DNA of 23,037 nt, taken from positions 1 to 23,037 of the forward strand of contig JAXHVH010000039.1 of assembly GCA_034189085.1 (NCBI GenBank), given 5' to 3'. Position numbers and translations under genes: made by a program. The DNA comes from M55B129 sp034189085. Its GTDB lineage: Bacteria; Bacillota; Dethiobacteria; DTU022. Position 1 is the stretch's first letter, and every line of letters starts with the position of its first letter. Below the pieces are notes generated by a model that saw only the letters and a list, made by a program, of their open reading frames with translations, searched no databases and was not told the origin of the DNA. Positions 1 to 8,325 of the stretch are shown here, piece after piece.

Positions 1-32
1 TTGTTATAACTATTGCCAAAGGAAGTGATCTG

Positions 33-482
33 GTGGAAGAACAGTTGCAAAAAGTTTTTGCCTCCTATAAAGGGGAAAGAAGCGAACTGATAGCCGTCCT
101 GCAGGATGTGCAGAAGGAAATCGGCTATTTGCCCGAAGAAGCGATGGAGAAAATTGCCCGCTTTGTCAGGGTCCCTGAAAGTAAAGTGTTTGGAGCAGCG
201 ACCTTTTATGCCCAGTTTAAGATGAAACCGCGGGGCAAATATATTATTCGGGTTTGTAAAGGAACGGCCTGTCATATTCAGGGCAGTGACAAGATTTCTG
301 AACGTATTGAAGATCTTCTCAAAGTGGAGAGCGGTGATACCACTGACGATTTGAAATTTACCCTGGAAGAAGTGGCCTGCATAGGGGCCTGTGCCCTGGC
401 TCCTGTGATGATGATAAACGATAATCCCCATGGCAGGTTGACACCGGATAAGATAAAGGGCATTCTTGACAGTTATGAATAA
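33..482 (+). CDS. NuoE/HndA-like [2Fe-2S] subunit of NAD(P)-linked formate dehydrogenase
   Basis: 149 residues, the size of the 24-kDa NuoE/HndA family. The thioredoxin-like fold carries a [2Fe-2S] cluster on four cysteines, seen here as C75, C80, C116 and C120 (C-x4-C ... C-x3-C). An N-terminal helical part (about 1-65, with the family-typical segment around FGAATFYAQF) precedes it. The start is GTG at 33, with AGGAAGTGAT just upstream. It is the first gene of a co-directional run: a small Cys-rich gene follows after 17 nt, then a NuoF-like gene and a formate dehydrogenase catalytic gene. In such complexes this subunit passes or stores electrons beside the FMN subunit. The promoter must lie before the window. 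NuoE of complex I or HndA of a hydrogenase are the other family options, but the downstream catalytic subunit makes formate dehydrogenase the likely home. Confidence 0.93.
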   Translation: MEEQLQKVFASYKGERSELIAVLQDVQKEIGYLPEEAMEKIARFVRVPESKVFGAATFYAQFKMKPRGKYIIRVCKGTACHIQGSDKISERIEDLLKVESGDTTDDLKFTLEEVACIGACALAPVMMINDNPHGRLTPDKIKGILDSYE

Positions 483-499
483 AGACGGGAGGGGTTACG

Positions 500-679
500 A
501 TGGAAAGGTTTATTGATCATTGCTGTGAAAAGTGCACCCACACAAAGGAGACACCCTGTAAAGATTTTATCCGCTGTTGTCTTGAAGGGCCGCTTTGCCA
601 TGATGATGAAAACTGCAGGGCTAAGAGGAAAGCCATCGTTGATAAAGTAGCTTTAAATGACAAATTCGTGATTTGCTGA
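500..679 (+). CDS. Small Cys-rich protein inside the formate dehydrogenase operon (unknown function)
   Basis: 59 codons opening ATG GAA AGG, with GGAGGGG 8 nt upstream. I do not recognise a family. It has nine cysteines (C8, C9, C12, C20, C26, C27, C33, C39, C59) and two histidines near them (H7, H34), in two CC pairs and C-x(2..7)-C spacings, followed by a basic segment around 40-49. This looks like a metal- or iron-sulfur-binding mini-protein, but no standard ferredoxin spacing is present. It sits between the NuoE-like gene (17-nt gap) and the NuoF-like gene (44-nt gap), so it is almost certainly co-transcribed with them. A role as a small electron carrier, cluster scaffold or assembly factor for the complex is inference only. 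It is short enough to be missed by gene callers with a length cut-off. Confidence 0.72.
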   Translation: MERFIDHCCEKCTHTKETPCKDFIRCCLEGPLCHDDENCRAKRKAIVDKVALNDKFVIC

Positions 680-723
680 AAAATAGAGATTGCTGAACAA
701 GCAGATCCAACGGAGGTGGAATA

Positions 724-2583
724 ATGTCTTTTCGAAAGCACCTGATGATTTGCAGTGCAACAGGTTGTATCGCTTCGGGAGCGAACAAGGTTCATGAAGC
801 TTTGATTGAGGAGCTTGAAAAAAGAGGGATCAGGGATCAATATCGCCTTGTTATGGGAGGTTGCGTGGGGTTCTGTGAAGCAGGCCCCATTATTGTTGTT
901 TACCCGGATGAAATATTTTACTGTCGGCTGAAGCCGGAAGATATGGCCGAACTGGTTGAAAAACACCTGGTCGGCGGAGAAGTTGTGGAGAGGTTGCTCT
1001 ATGACGGGCCGGATGTGGACAAACCGGCTGCTTTTTATGATACGATACCTTTTTATGCCAAGCAAAAATTCAATGTTTTGCGTAACAGCGGGATTATTGA
1101 TCCGGAAAACATAGATGAATATATCATGCGCGGTGGTTACCGGGCTCTTTCCAGGATCCTGGAAATGGAGCCGGCTGGCATCTGCGCTGAGGTCAAAGAA
1201 TCGAAACTGCGGGGGCGAGGTGGAGCCGGATTCCCCACCGGTATGAAATGGCAGTTTGCCCTCAGCAGTCCTGGAGACAAAAAATATGTTGTCTGCAATG
1301 CCGACGAGGGAGACCCGGGTGCATTCATGGATCGCAGTATCCTCGAGGGTGATCCGCATGCGGTGATCGAAGGAATGATTTGCTGCAGTAAAGCGATCGG
1401 TGCCGCCGCCGGTTATATTTACTGCCGGGCTGAATATCCTTTGGCTATCAAACGGTTGCGCATAGCCATCAGCCAGGCTGAGGAACACGGCATCCTTGGT
1501 GAAAATATCCTGAACTCGGGCCATAACTTCAGAATCAAGATCAAGGAAGGAGCCGGAGCTTTTGTCTGCGGCGAAGAAACAGCCCTTCTTGCTTCCATTG
1601 AAGGGCGCCGCGGGGTGCCCAGGCACCGCCCGCCTTTTCCTGCCGTGGAAGGCCTGTGGGGCAAGCCGACCTGCATCAATAATGTGGAAACATTTGCCAA
1701 TATTCCACTAATTCTCAAAGGAGGCGGAGTGGCTGAATATGCTGCTGTGGGAACCGAGGGCAGCAGGGGGACCAAAGTTTTTGCTCTTGCCGGGAAAATT
1801 CGCAACACCGGTCTCTGTGAAGTGCCCATGGGCACAACTATCAGGGAAATTATTTATGATGTCGGCGGGGGCATAAAAGAAGGGCGAAAATTTAAAGCTG
1901 TTCAGGCGGGTGGCCCTTCAGGAGGTTGCATCCCCGAAGAACATCTCGACCTTCCTATCGATTACGATTCGCTTAATGCTGCCGGGGCCATTATGGGGTC
2001 GGGCGGCCTTGTGGTTATGGATGAGCGGACCTGCATGGTTGACCTGGCCCGTTATTTCTTGAGCTTTACCCAGAAAGAATCATGTGGCCAGTGTATACCC
2101 TGTCGGCTCGGCATGACCCAGATGTATAAAATACTGGTGGATATCACCGAGGGGCGTGGAAAACCCGAGGATATTGATCTCCTTGAAGAACTGGCGGTTG
2201 CTGTTAAAAAAGGATCCATGTGCGGCTTGGGGCAGACCGCTCCCAATCCGGTTTTAAGCACCCTGCGTTATTTCCGGGAAGAATATGAAGCCCATGTTAT
2301 TGAAAAAAGATGTCCATCCCTGGTTTGCCGGGCGCTGCTGGAGTATCGCATCGATCCCGAAAAATGCATCGGCTGCAGGCTCTGTGCAAAGGCCTGCCCG
2401 GCTGGGGCAATTAGCGGTGAGAAGAAGGAACCGCATGTCATCGACCAGGAAAAGTGCACAAAATGCGGGACCTGCCTGGAAGCCTGTCCGAAAAAGGTAA
2501 GCGCAGTAACCGTTGTTTCAGAAGGGATCAGAGCAGCAGAAAAAGCTGAAACAAGCGAGGAGGGATCCAGATGTCAGAGTTAA
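724..2583 (+). CDS. NuoF-like NAD(P)H:acceptor flavoprotein subunit with added ferredoxin domain
   Basis: 619 residues. Domains in order: a thioredoxin-like [2Fe-2S] domain (about 1-95; C10, C15, C47, C51); the NuoF core with the glycine-rich FMN/NADH-binding stretch GRGGAGFPTG (164-173) and CNADEGDPGAF (191-201); the [4Fe-4S] site ESCGQCIPC (C454, C457, C460, with C500); and a C-terminal two-cluster ferredoxin (C548, C551, C554, C558 and C578, C581, C584, C588). This is the arrangement of HndC/HydB/FdhB-type subunits, which oxidise or reduce NAD(P) through FMN and feed an iron-sulfur chain. Start ATG with GGAGGTGG upstream. Its end overlaps the start of the catalytic gene by 13 nt, which implies translational coupling. 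The partner below is a formate dehydrogenase, so the reaction is probably formate + NAD(P)+ = CO2 + NAD(P)H, perhaps with ferredoxin as a second acceptor. Confidence 0.93.
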   Translation: MSFRKHLMICSATGCIASGANKVHEALIEELEKRGIRDQYRLVMGGCVGFCEAGPIIVVYPDEIFYCRLKPEDMAELVEKHLVGGEVVERLLYDGPDVDKPAAFYDTIPFYAKQKFNVLRNSGIIDPENIDEYIMRGGYRALSRILEMEPAGICAEVKESKLRGRGGAGFPTGMKWQFALSSPGDKKYVVCNADEGDPGAFMDRSILEGDPHAVIEGMICCSKAIGAAAGYIYCRAEYPLAIKRLRIAISQAEEHGILGENILNSGHNFRIKIKEGAGAFVCGEETALLASIEGRRGVPRHRPPFPAVEGLWGKPTCINNVETFANIPLILKGGGVAEYAAVGTEGSRGTKVFALAGKIRNTGLCEVPMGTTIREIIYDVGGGIKEGRKFKAVQAGGPSGGCIPEEHLDLPIDYDSLNAAGAIMGSGGLVVMDERTCMVDLARYFLSFTQKESCGQCIPCRLGMTQMYKILVDITEGRGKPEDIDLLEELAVAVKKGSMCGLGQTAPNPVLSTLRYFREEYEAHVIEKRCPSLVCRALLEYRIDPEKCIGCRLCAKACPAGAISGEKKEPHVIDQEKCTKCGTCLEACPKKVSAVTVVSEGIRAAEKAETSEEGSRCQS

Positions 2584-5243
2584 TAACATTGACAATTGAT
2601 GGGAAAGAAATTAAAGCTGCCCCGGGCGCTTCCGTTTTACGGGCTGCCCTGGCCAATGGTATTTATATTCCCCATTTGTGCGATCATCCCGATCTAAAAC
2701 CGATTGGTGTCTGCCGGGTTTGCCTGGTGGAGATCGAAGGACGTAAACCAACTGTTTCCTGCATGACCCCGGTTGAAGAAGGGATGGTTGTCCATACTTC
2801 TACCGAGGATCTGGAATCAATCCGCCGGGCAAACCTGGAATTGCTGATTGTCAATCATGATTACAACTGCCAGGAATGTTCCATGAACGGCAGGTGCCAG
2901 CTGCAGGATGTCACCCGTTTTATAGGGGTGGATGAGAAAAGGCTGGCAATGATGCGCAAACCACCGCTGGATGATCCCATAGATAATTCCAATCCCTATT
3001 TTTTGCGCAATATGAACAAATGTATCCTCTGTGGCATATGTGTGCGCACCTGTGATGAAATACAGGGTGACGGCTGCATCGATTTTGCTTACCGTGGAAT
3101 CAAGACCAAAATTGCTGTTCTCGGAGACAAACCGATTCTCGATTCCACCTGTGTTTCCTGCGGTGAGTGTGTTGCCCGCTGTCCCGTAGGAGCCCTGGTT
3201 CCCAAAGAGGCTATCGAACCGACTTACGAAGTGGAAACTGTCTGCCCTTTCTGCGGCTGCGGCTGCGGGATAATGGTTGGAGCTCGTGGGGGCAGGATAG
3301 TCAGCTCAAGAGCAGTTCCAGACAGCCCGGCCAGCGGGGGGACACTCTGTGTCAAGGGGCGTTACGGCCTCAGCTTTGTTAATCACCCCGACCGTTTGAC
3401 CACTCCGCTGATTCGTAAAAACGGCGAACTGGTAGAAGCGAGCTGGGAAGAAGCACTTTCCCTGATTGCCGAAAAACTTTCCCGGTATAAAGGAGATCAA
3501 TTTGCGGCTATTGCTTCGGCCAAGGGTACCAATGAAGACAATTACGTTATGCAAAAATTCACCCGGGTGGTGATGGAAACAAATAACATCGATCACTGTG
3601 CTCGCCTCTGACATGCTCCCACTGTGGCCGGTCTGGCCAACTCACTGGGTAGTGGAGCGATGACCAACTCCATCGCTGAAATTGAAAATGCCGCCTGCAT
3701 TCTGGCTGTTGGTACCAGCACGACCGATGCTCATCCCATTATTGGTTACCGTGTTAAAAGAGCGGTGCGGAAAGGGGCCAGGCTGATTGTGATCAATCCG
3801 CAGGATATTCATCTCTGCCAGTTTGCTGATCTGCACCTGCCTCTTAAGCCGGGTAGTGATGTTGCCCTGCTGATGGGAATGGCCCGGGTGATAATTGAAG
3901 AAAATCTGCACGACGTTGAGTTTATTAAAAAACGCTGCGAGAACTTTGAGCAGTTCAAGGAATCACTGGCAGAATTCACCCCGGAATTTGTCAGCGAAAA
4001 AACCGGGCTGGACTGGGATCTCATTGTTAAAGCAGCCAGGATGTATGCAGAAAACAGTCCGGCTTCCATCCTCTATGCCATGGGAATAACCCAGCATTCT
4101 CATGGCACTGACAATGTGCTGGCCACCAGCAATCTGGCTCTCCTTACCGGCAATATGGGCAAACCGTCATCAGGGGTAAATCCCCTGCGCGGGCAGAACA
4201 ATGTCCAGGGGGCCTGTGACATGGGGTCGCTTCCCAATGTCTTTACCGGTTATCAGAAGGTGGACAACGAGGATGCACGACGCAAGTTTGAGGAGGCCTG
4301 GGGTGTTCCTCTGAGCGGAGCTCCCGGTATTACACACACGGAAATATTTGACGCCGTCCACGAAGGGAAAATCAAGGCTATTTACCTTGTCGGTGAAAAT
4401 CCAATATTGTCGGAAGCAAATGCATCTCATGCCCGTGAAGCAATGGATAAACTGGAGTTTTTCGTTGCGCAGGACATTTTTCTTAATGAAACAGCAGTCC
4501 TGGCCGACGTTGTTCTGCCCGCCACCTCCTTTGCTGAAAAGAACGGGACATTTGTCAACACCGAAAGAAGGGTCCAGCGTATACGCCAGGTGATCAATCC
4601 CATTGGCGAAACGAGACCGGACTGGTGGATTACAAGTGCCATCGCTAACGAAATGGGTGCCGAAGGGTTTGCCTACAACAGCGCCGAGGAAATATTTGAC
4701 GAAATGAGTGCTTTGACGCCCAGCTATGCCGGTCTTACCTATGAACGGATCGCTGAAAAGGGTATTCAGTGGCCCTGCCCATCGAAGGATCATCCGGGGA
4801 CAAAATATCTCCACGCTGAAAAATTCGCCACTCCAAGCGGCAGGGGAAAGCTGGTTCCCCTGGCTTTCAGGCCGTCGGCGGAAATTTGTGATTCCGATTA
4901 CCCCATTGTTTTAACCACCGAGCGTAACCTCTTTCAATTTCACAGTACGGTAACCCGTTATGCCGAAGGGCTCGATGAATTAAGCGGCGATGAGCATATC
5001 TTGATCAATCCGGTTGATGCTGAAGAACTTGGTATTGCGGACGGAGATATGGTAGAGGTCAAGTCGAGACGAGGAACAATCAAAGTCAAGGCGAAGGTAA
5101 CAGACCATACTCACCAGGGAGTGGCTTCTCTCAGTTTCCATTTTGCCGAATGCCCTACTAACTTGCTGACCAGCTCTGCCCTGGATCCGGTAGCCAAAAT
5201 TCCGGAAACGAAGGTTTGTGCAATAAGTATTGAAAAAATCTGA
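2571..5243 (+). CDS. fdhA: Selenocysteine-containing formate dehydrogenase catalytic subunit (one gene read through an in-frame TGA)
   Basis: 891 codons with a TGA at 3609-3611 as codon 347. Up to the TGA: plant-type [2Fe-2S] domain (C37, C48, C51, C64), a His-Cys [4Fe-4S] site (H96, C100, C103, C109), a two-cluster ferredoxin (C151, C154, C157, C161; C194, C197, C200, C204), and the start of the molybdopterin domain with its [4Fe-4S] site (C225, C228, C232, C260). Across the TGA the protein reads HCARL-U-HAPTVAGL, the active-site signature of formate dehydrogenases in which Sec (or Cys) binds Mo/W. The molybdopterin and C-terminal domains then continue in the same frame to 5243, with no new ribosome site. 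A hairpin with bacterial SECIS geometry follows the TGA. Start ATG with GAGGAGGG upstream, overlapping the NuoF-like gene. Translation needs SelB, SelA, SelD and tRNA-Sec encoded elsewhere. Treating it as two genes (2571-3611 and 3624-5243) would be an error. Confidence 0.95.
3609..3658 (+). promoter_or_regulatory. UGA selenocysteine codon with bacterial SECIS-like hairpin
   Basis: After the TGA (3609-3611) an upper stem TGGCC (3625-3629) pairs with GGCCA (3635-3639) around the loop GGTCT (3630-3634). A lower stem GCTCCCACT (3615-3623) pairs with AGTGGAGC (3651-3658) with one bulged C; the two stems are separated by a larger internal loop on the 3' side. Eighteen nucleotides lie between the TGA and the loop GG, and the loop sequence is GGUCU. 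As I recall it, the E. coli fdhF SECIS element has the same spacing and the same loop. In bacteria this hairpin binds SelB, which brings Sec-tRNA to the UGA. The hairpin is within coding sequence, as expected for bacteria. Confidence 0.88.
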
Positions 5244-5270
5244 GGCAACAATAGTTAATGAATAAGGACT

Positions 5271-5302
5271 GGGCTTTTCCGGTTGTCGGAAAAGCCCTTT
5301 TT
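5271..5302 (+). terminator. Rho-independent terminator of the formate dehydrogenase operon
   Basis: A perfect 11-bp stem, GGGCTTTTCCG (5271-5281) with CGGAAAAGCCC (5287-5297), has a 5-nt loop and is followed by TTTTT (5298-5302). It lies 28 nt after the fdhA stop codon. The next gene is on the opposite strand and converges on it. Confidence 0.93.
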
Positions 5303-5390
5303 AATGATTCCTCCGGATATACAGTTAGTTCAACTGGTGGAAATGATAATTTTTTGGCGGCCATTTTTTACCTTGTCACTGTGGGAAAAA

Positions 5391-6551
5391 CTACCGGCGC
5401 ATTAAAAACAAAAAGACAACAGGTATTAAAATATTTATAGTCAGCAACCGGCAGAGATGAATGATGGAGATGTTGAAGGCGTTGTAATGATGTTTGATGG
5501 CCATTGCCGTGATCACCGTAAACCCGCCAGGAGCTGCGGCCAGAAAACTGGTTGGATAATCCCAGCCGGTCAGGCGGCAGACCACCCATGACATTATAAA
5601 TGATGTAATAAACATCAATAATGTCACAGCCAGAATGGGAAACAACAACCGGGGTTCAGCCAGGGTGGCAAAAGTTGCCAGTGATATGTTGTCTGCCACG
5701 ACAATGCCCATCAAAACAAGGACCAGGTCAATGAGACGCGGTGGCAGTTTGATTGTTGGAATGCCTGTTAAAGATACGGCAGCGGTAAAAACCATTGCCC
5801 CAACAAGCAGACCTGCCGGCAGCCCTGCATATTCAAGAATCAACCCGCCGGCAGCTGCCGCTGCAAGGGTGATTGATATTCTTTTCCATGAAGAAAGAAA
5901 AGCATTGAATCTCCGGATGATTCTTTCCTGGCTGCAGAAATTCTTTAACCTGCTTTTGTAAGAGGCTATTGTCCGGGGCAAAGTTGTTTTTCTCTTTCCG
6001 CGGGAGGCATTATCTGCATTTTCTGCTTCACTGTTTTCCGCCGGGTTGCCATTTTTCATGCGGCTGAATATGATGGGAAAAAAAATTACCGTTCCAAGAG
6101 TTCGGATCATCTGGGCAACAATAACAATGGCCAAACTGGCACCCGAGGCGATGGCAACCAGGGTAATTTCCGGCAGGCCACCCATGCTGGCGGCCAGCAG
6201 GGCGGTGTATAGATCGATTGTTGAATAGTGGGCCAGGCAGAATCCAAGCACGAAAGCTATCGCCAGGGCCCAGAGCAACACAACTACCCCTGCCGGGGCA
6301 ATCGACTTTAAACCCCTGATTTTTTCCCATGTGATCATGGAACCGACGTAGATCCCGATCATAACCTGTACTACAGGGTACAGAAAACCGGGAGCATCTG
6401 GTAGATCGGCCTGCAGAGCACGCAGAGTACCGATCAATATAAGGGGGCCGATTAACTCGACTGCCGGCAGATGCAGTAAAGACAGAATGAACCAGCCGAT
6501 CAATCCAATAGTAAAAAGTATTGTAAAATCCAACAGGGTCTGAAGAAACAT
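5391..6551 (-). CDS. AbrB-family integral membrane protein (PF05145 type)
   Basis: 386 residues, almost entirely hydrophobic, with about ten membrane segments in two repeated halves (about 1-165 and 215-386). A basic, charged cytoplasmic-looking linker around 170-215 (rich in K, R and E) separates them. Each half has the family-like segment with G-LPE/GG (ASMGGLPEITLVAIASGASL in the first; LAAAPGGFTVITAMAIKH in the second). This repeat pattern is that of the AbrB family, named after an E. coli protein once linked to the regulation of aidB and also labelled ammonia monooxygenase in databases; no substrate is established. It is not the Bacillus AbrB DNA-binding regulator. ATG start with AGGTGAT upstream on the minus strand. 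It is monocistronic and converges on the formate dehydrogenase operon. Confidence 0.82.
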   Translation of the reverse strand: MFLQTLLDFTILFTIGLIGWFILSLLHLPAVELIGPLILIGTLRALQADLPDAPGFLYPVVQVMIGIYVGSMITWEKIRGLKSIAPAGVVVLLWALAIAFVLGFCLAHYSTIDLYTALLAASMGGLPEITLVAIASGASLAIVIVAQMIRTLGTVIFFPIIFSRMKNGNPAENSEAENADNASRGKRKTTLPRTIASYKSRLKNFCSQERIIRRFNAFLSSWKRISITLAAAAAGGLILEYAGLPAGLLVGAMVFTAAVSLTGIPTIKLPPRLIDLVLVLMGIVVADNISLATFATLAEPRLLFPILAVTLLMFITSFIMSWVVCRLTGWDYPTSFLAAAPGGFTVITAMAIKHHYNAFNISIIHLCRLLTINILIPVVFLFLMRR

Positions 6552-6680
6552 AAATTGATTATATCACCTGCTGCATATTTCTTCTATCACAGGGCTACTG
6601 AAAAGCCCAAAGCTTCCGGCAGAATGGCGTCCGGGCTCCGAAACAGAGAAGACAATATTCTTTCCCACTGCTCTGATCAA

Positions 6681-6689
6681 TGGTATAAT
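6681..6689 (+). promoter_or_regulatory. Extended -10 promoter for the rhomboid gene
   Basis: TGGTATAAT (6681-6689) is a perfect extended -10 element (TGnTATAAT). It lies 48 nt before the GTG start of the rhomboid gene. No good -35 box is seen 17 nt upstream (TTTCCC), which extended -10 promoters can tolerate. The 185-nt gap to the divergent AbrB-family gene holds no other feature I can support. Confidence 0.55.
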
Positions 6690-6736
6690 ATAAGCTGTCC
6701 TGCTTGAAATCTTGTTGAAGGAGTGTTGGTGGTCCG

Positions 6737-7414
6737 GTGTTCCCGTTGCGCGATACAATTACCTATCACGGCGCTAAGATTGCCACCTTTGGCCTGCTGA
6801 TCATTACCGGCCTGGCCTACATATACCAGCTTTCCCTTGGTGTTACCAGTTATGAAACGATCTTTTATGATTACGGATTTATCCCCGCTTCTTTTTTCCA
6901 GGATCCAACCGGTCAAGTTTTCACCATTTTCACCAGTATGTTTGTGCACGGCTCGCTCCTGCACCTGCTGAGTAACCTCTGGTTTCTCTGGGTGTTCGGA
7001 CCTGCTGTGGAAGGGCGCCTCGGCTTCGGGCGTTTTATGCTGCTCTACCTGCTCTCAGGAGTAGCGGCGGCTTTACTCCAGGGTTTCGCCCTGCCGGAGA
7101 GCACGGTTCCCATGGTCGGCGCCTCGGGAGCTGTTTCCGGTATTCTCGGTGCTTACCTGATCTTGTTTCCCAGGGCCCGGGTCCTGACCATCATCCCGCC
7201 CTTTATCTTTTTCTTTTTTTGGCTGCCTGCTCCTATTTATCTTGGTTACTGGATTATTCTCCAGTTTATCAGCGGTCTTTATGCTGTCCCGGGGGTGGCC
7301 TGGTGGGCTCATGTCGGTGGTTTTCTACTTGGCCTGGTCCTCATATTGATCCTGCGCCCCAAACGCAATTACCGTGCCGATCCCTTCTGGGAATGCTGGC
7401 GTGATTACTGTTAG
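6737..7414 (+). CDS. Rhomboid-family intramembrane serine protease
   Basis: 225 residues with six membrane segments. Key residues are visible: the H-x4-H-x3-N stretch HGSLLHLLSN (H71, H76, N80), the catalytic serine in GASGAVSG (S130), and the catalytic histidine in WAHVGGFLLG (H192). Rhomboids cut transmembrane substrates within the bilayer through this Ser-His dyad. The start is GTG at 6737; the ribosome site GAAGGAG (6717-6723) is 13 nt away, slightly far, but no in-frame start lies nearer to it. A second membrane-anchored serine protease of the SDH family follows after 43 nt and is probably co-transcribed. The substrate cannot be told from the sequence. Confidence 0.92.
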   Translation: MFPLRDTITYHGAKIATFGLLIITGLAYIYQLSLGVTSYETIFYDYGFIPASFFQDPTGQVFTIFTSMFVHGSLLHLLSNLWFLWVFGPAVEGRLGFGRFMLLYLLSGVAAALLQGFALPESTVPMVGASGAVSGILGAYLILFPRARVLTIIPPFIFFFFWLPAPIYLGYWIILQFISGLYAVPGVAWWAHVGGFLLGLVLILILRPKRNYRADPFWECWRDYC

Positions 7415-7457
7415 TTTTGCCCGGAGAATTTTTTGACCGATTAGAGCAAGGAGGTTA

Positions 7458-8297
7458 ATGGAAATGGAAATACTTTCCCAGGTGTTTTGGATATTTTTAA
7501 TCCTGACCATGCTGACGCCGTACTTGCAACAGCAGATGCTGCGGGCCGCCAGAACTCGCAAGATGATGGAATTGGAAAAGAGAAGAGGCAGCCGGGTTAT
7601 TACCCTTATCCACCGCCAGGAAGCGGTGAATTTGCTCGGTATTCCCCTGACCCGTTATATCAATATTGAAGACTCTGAACAGGTTCTGACAGCGATCAGG
7701 CTTACAGATAAAGATGTGCCAATTGATCTCATTCTCCACACTCCCGGCGGCCTGGTCCTTGCTTCGGAGCAGATTGCCGAAGCGCTGCTGCGCCACCCCG
7801 GTAAGGTAACTGTATTTGTTCCTCATTACGCCATGTCCGGCGGGACAATGGTTGCCCTGGCTGCCGATGAGCTGGTCATGGATGAAAATGCCGTTCTCGG
7901 CCCTCTCGATCCCCAGCTGGGGCAGTATCCGGCTGCTTCACTGATTCGGGTCCTGGAGCAAAAGCCGATCAAGGAGATTGATGATCAGACTGTGATCCTG
8001 GCCGATGTTGCCGAAAAAGCCCTGCGCCAGGTTAAAATTACTGCCAAAAACCTTCTGTTCAAGCATATGGATGAAGAAACAGCCGAAAAAACAGCCGAGA
8101 AGTTGACCCAGGGCACATGGACGCACGATTATCCCATCGATGTCCAGCAGATTGCCGAACTGGGAATTGATGTTAACACGGACGTGCCCGGGGAAATATA
8201 CAGCCTCATGAGCATGTTCCCGCAGCCCCGTACAGCCCGTCCAAGCGTCGAATACAATCCCGGCCCCATTTATCCGGCCGGACCAAAGGATAAATAA
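7458..8297 (+). CDS. Membrane-anchored SDH-family (ClpP-fold) serine protease
   Basis: 279 residues from the first ATG. The GGAGG ribosome site (7450-7454) lies only 3 nt from that ATG and 9 nt from the second one (codon 3, position 7464), so 7464 is the more likely start. One N-terminal membrane segment (about 6-22) is followed by a ClpP/crotonase-like domain. The motif HTPGG (94-98) forms the oxyanion region and MSGGT (126-130) holds the likely nucleophile S127. This is the pattern of the SDH_sah family (serine dehydrogenase proteinases, PF01972), related to SppA and NfeD-type proteases. The tail (about 255-279) is Pro-rich. It lies in tandem with the rhomboid gene, suggesting a joint role in membrane protein turnover; this is inference. 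Confidence 0.85.
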   Translation: MEMEILSQVFWIFLILTMLTPYLQQQMLRAARTRKMMELEKRRGSRVITLIHRQEAVNLLGIPLTRYINIEDSEQVLTAIRLTDKDVPIDLILHTPGGLVLASEQIAEALLRHPGKVTVFVPHYAMSGGTMVALAADELVMDENAVLGPLDPQLGQYPAASLIRVLEQKPIKEIDDQTVILADVAEKALRQVKITAKNLLFKHMDEETAEKTAEKLTQGTWTHDYPIDVQQIAELGIDVNTDVPGEIYSLMSMFPQPRTARPSVEYNPGPIYPAGPKDK

Positions 8298-8325
8298 TTC
8301 ACCCTGGTTCAAAATCACTATATGA

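Noticed and set aside
517..1626. Long minus-strand open frame (369 codons) opposite the NuoF-like gene
   Set aside because: Its translation shows no recognisable domain and is the antisense of strongly conserved NuoF motifs; it has no convincing ribosome site. The same holds for the minus frames at 4170-4814 and 7938-8432.
3624..5243. A separate molybdopterin oxidoreductase gene starting at 3624
   Set aside because: It starts in the middle of the active-site motif, with no ribosome site. It is the second part of the selenoprotein gene.
6590..6640. Short inverted repeat GGGCT...AGCCC as a terminator
   Set aside because: A 5-bp stem with no T-tract, located upstream of both divergent genes, so there is no transcript for it to end.
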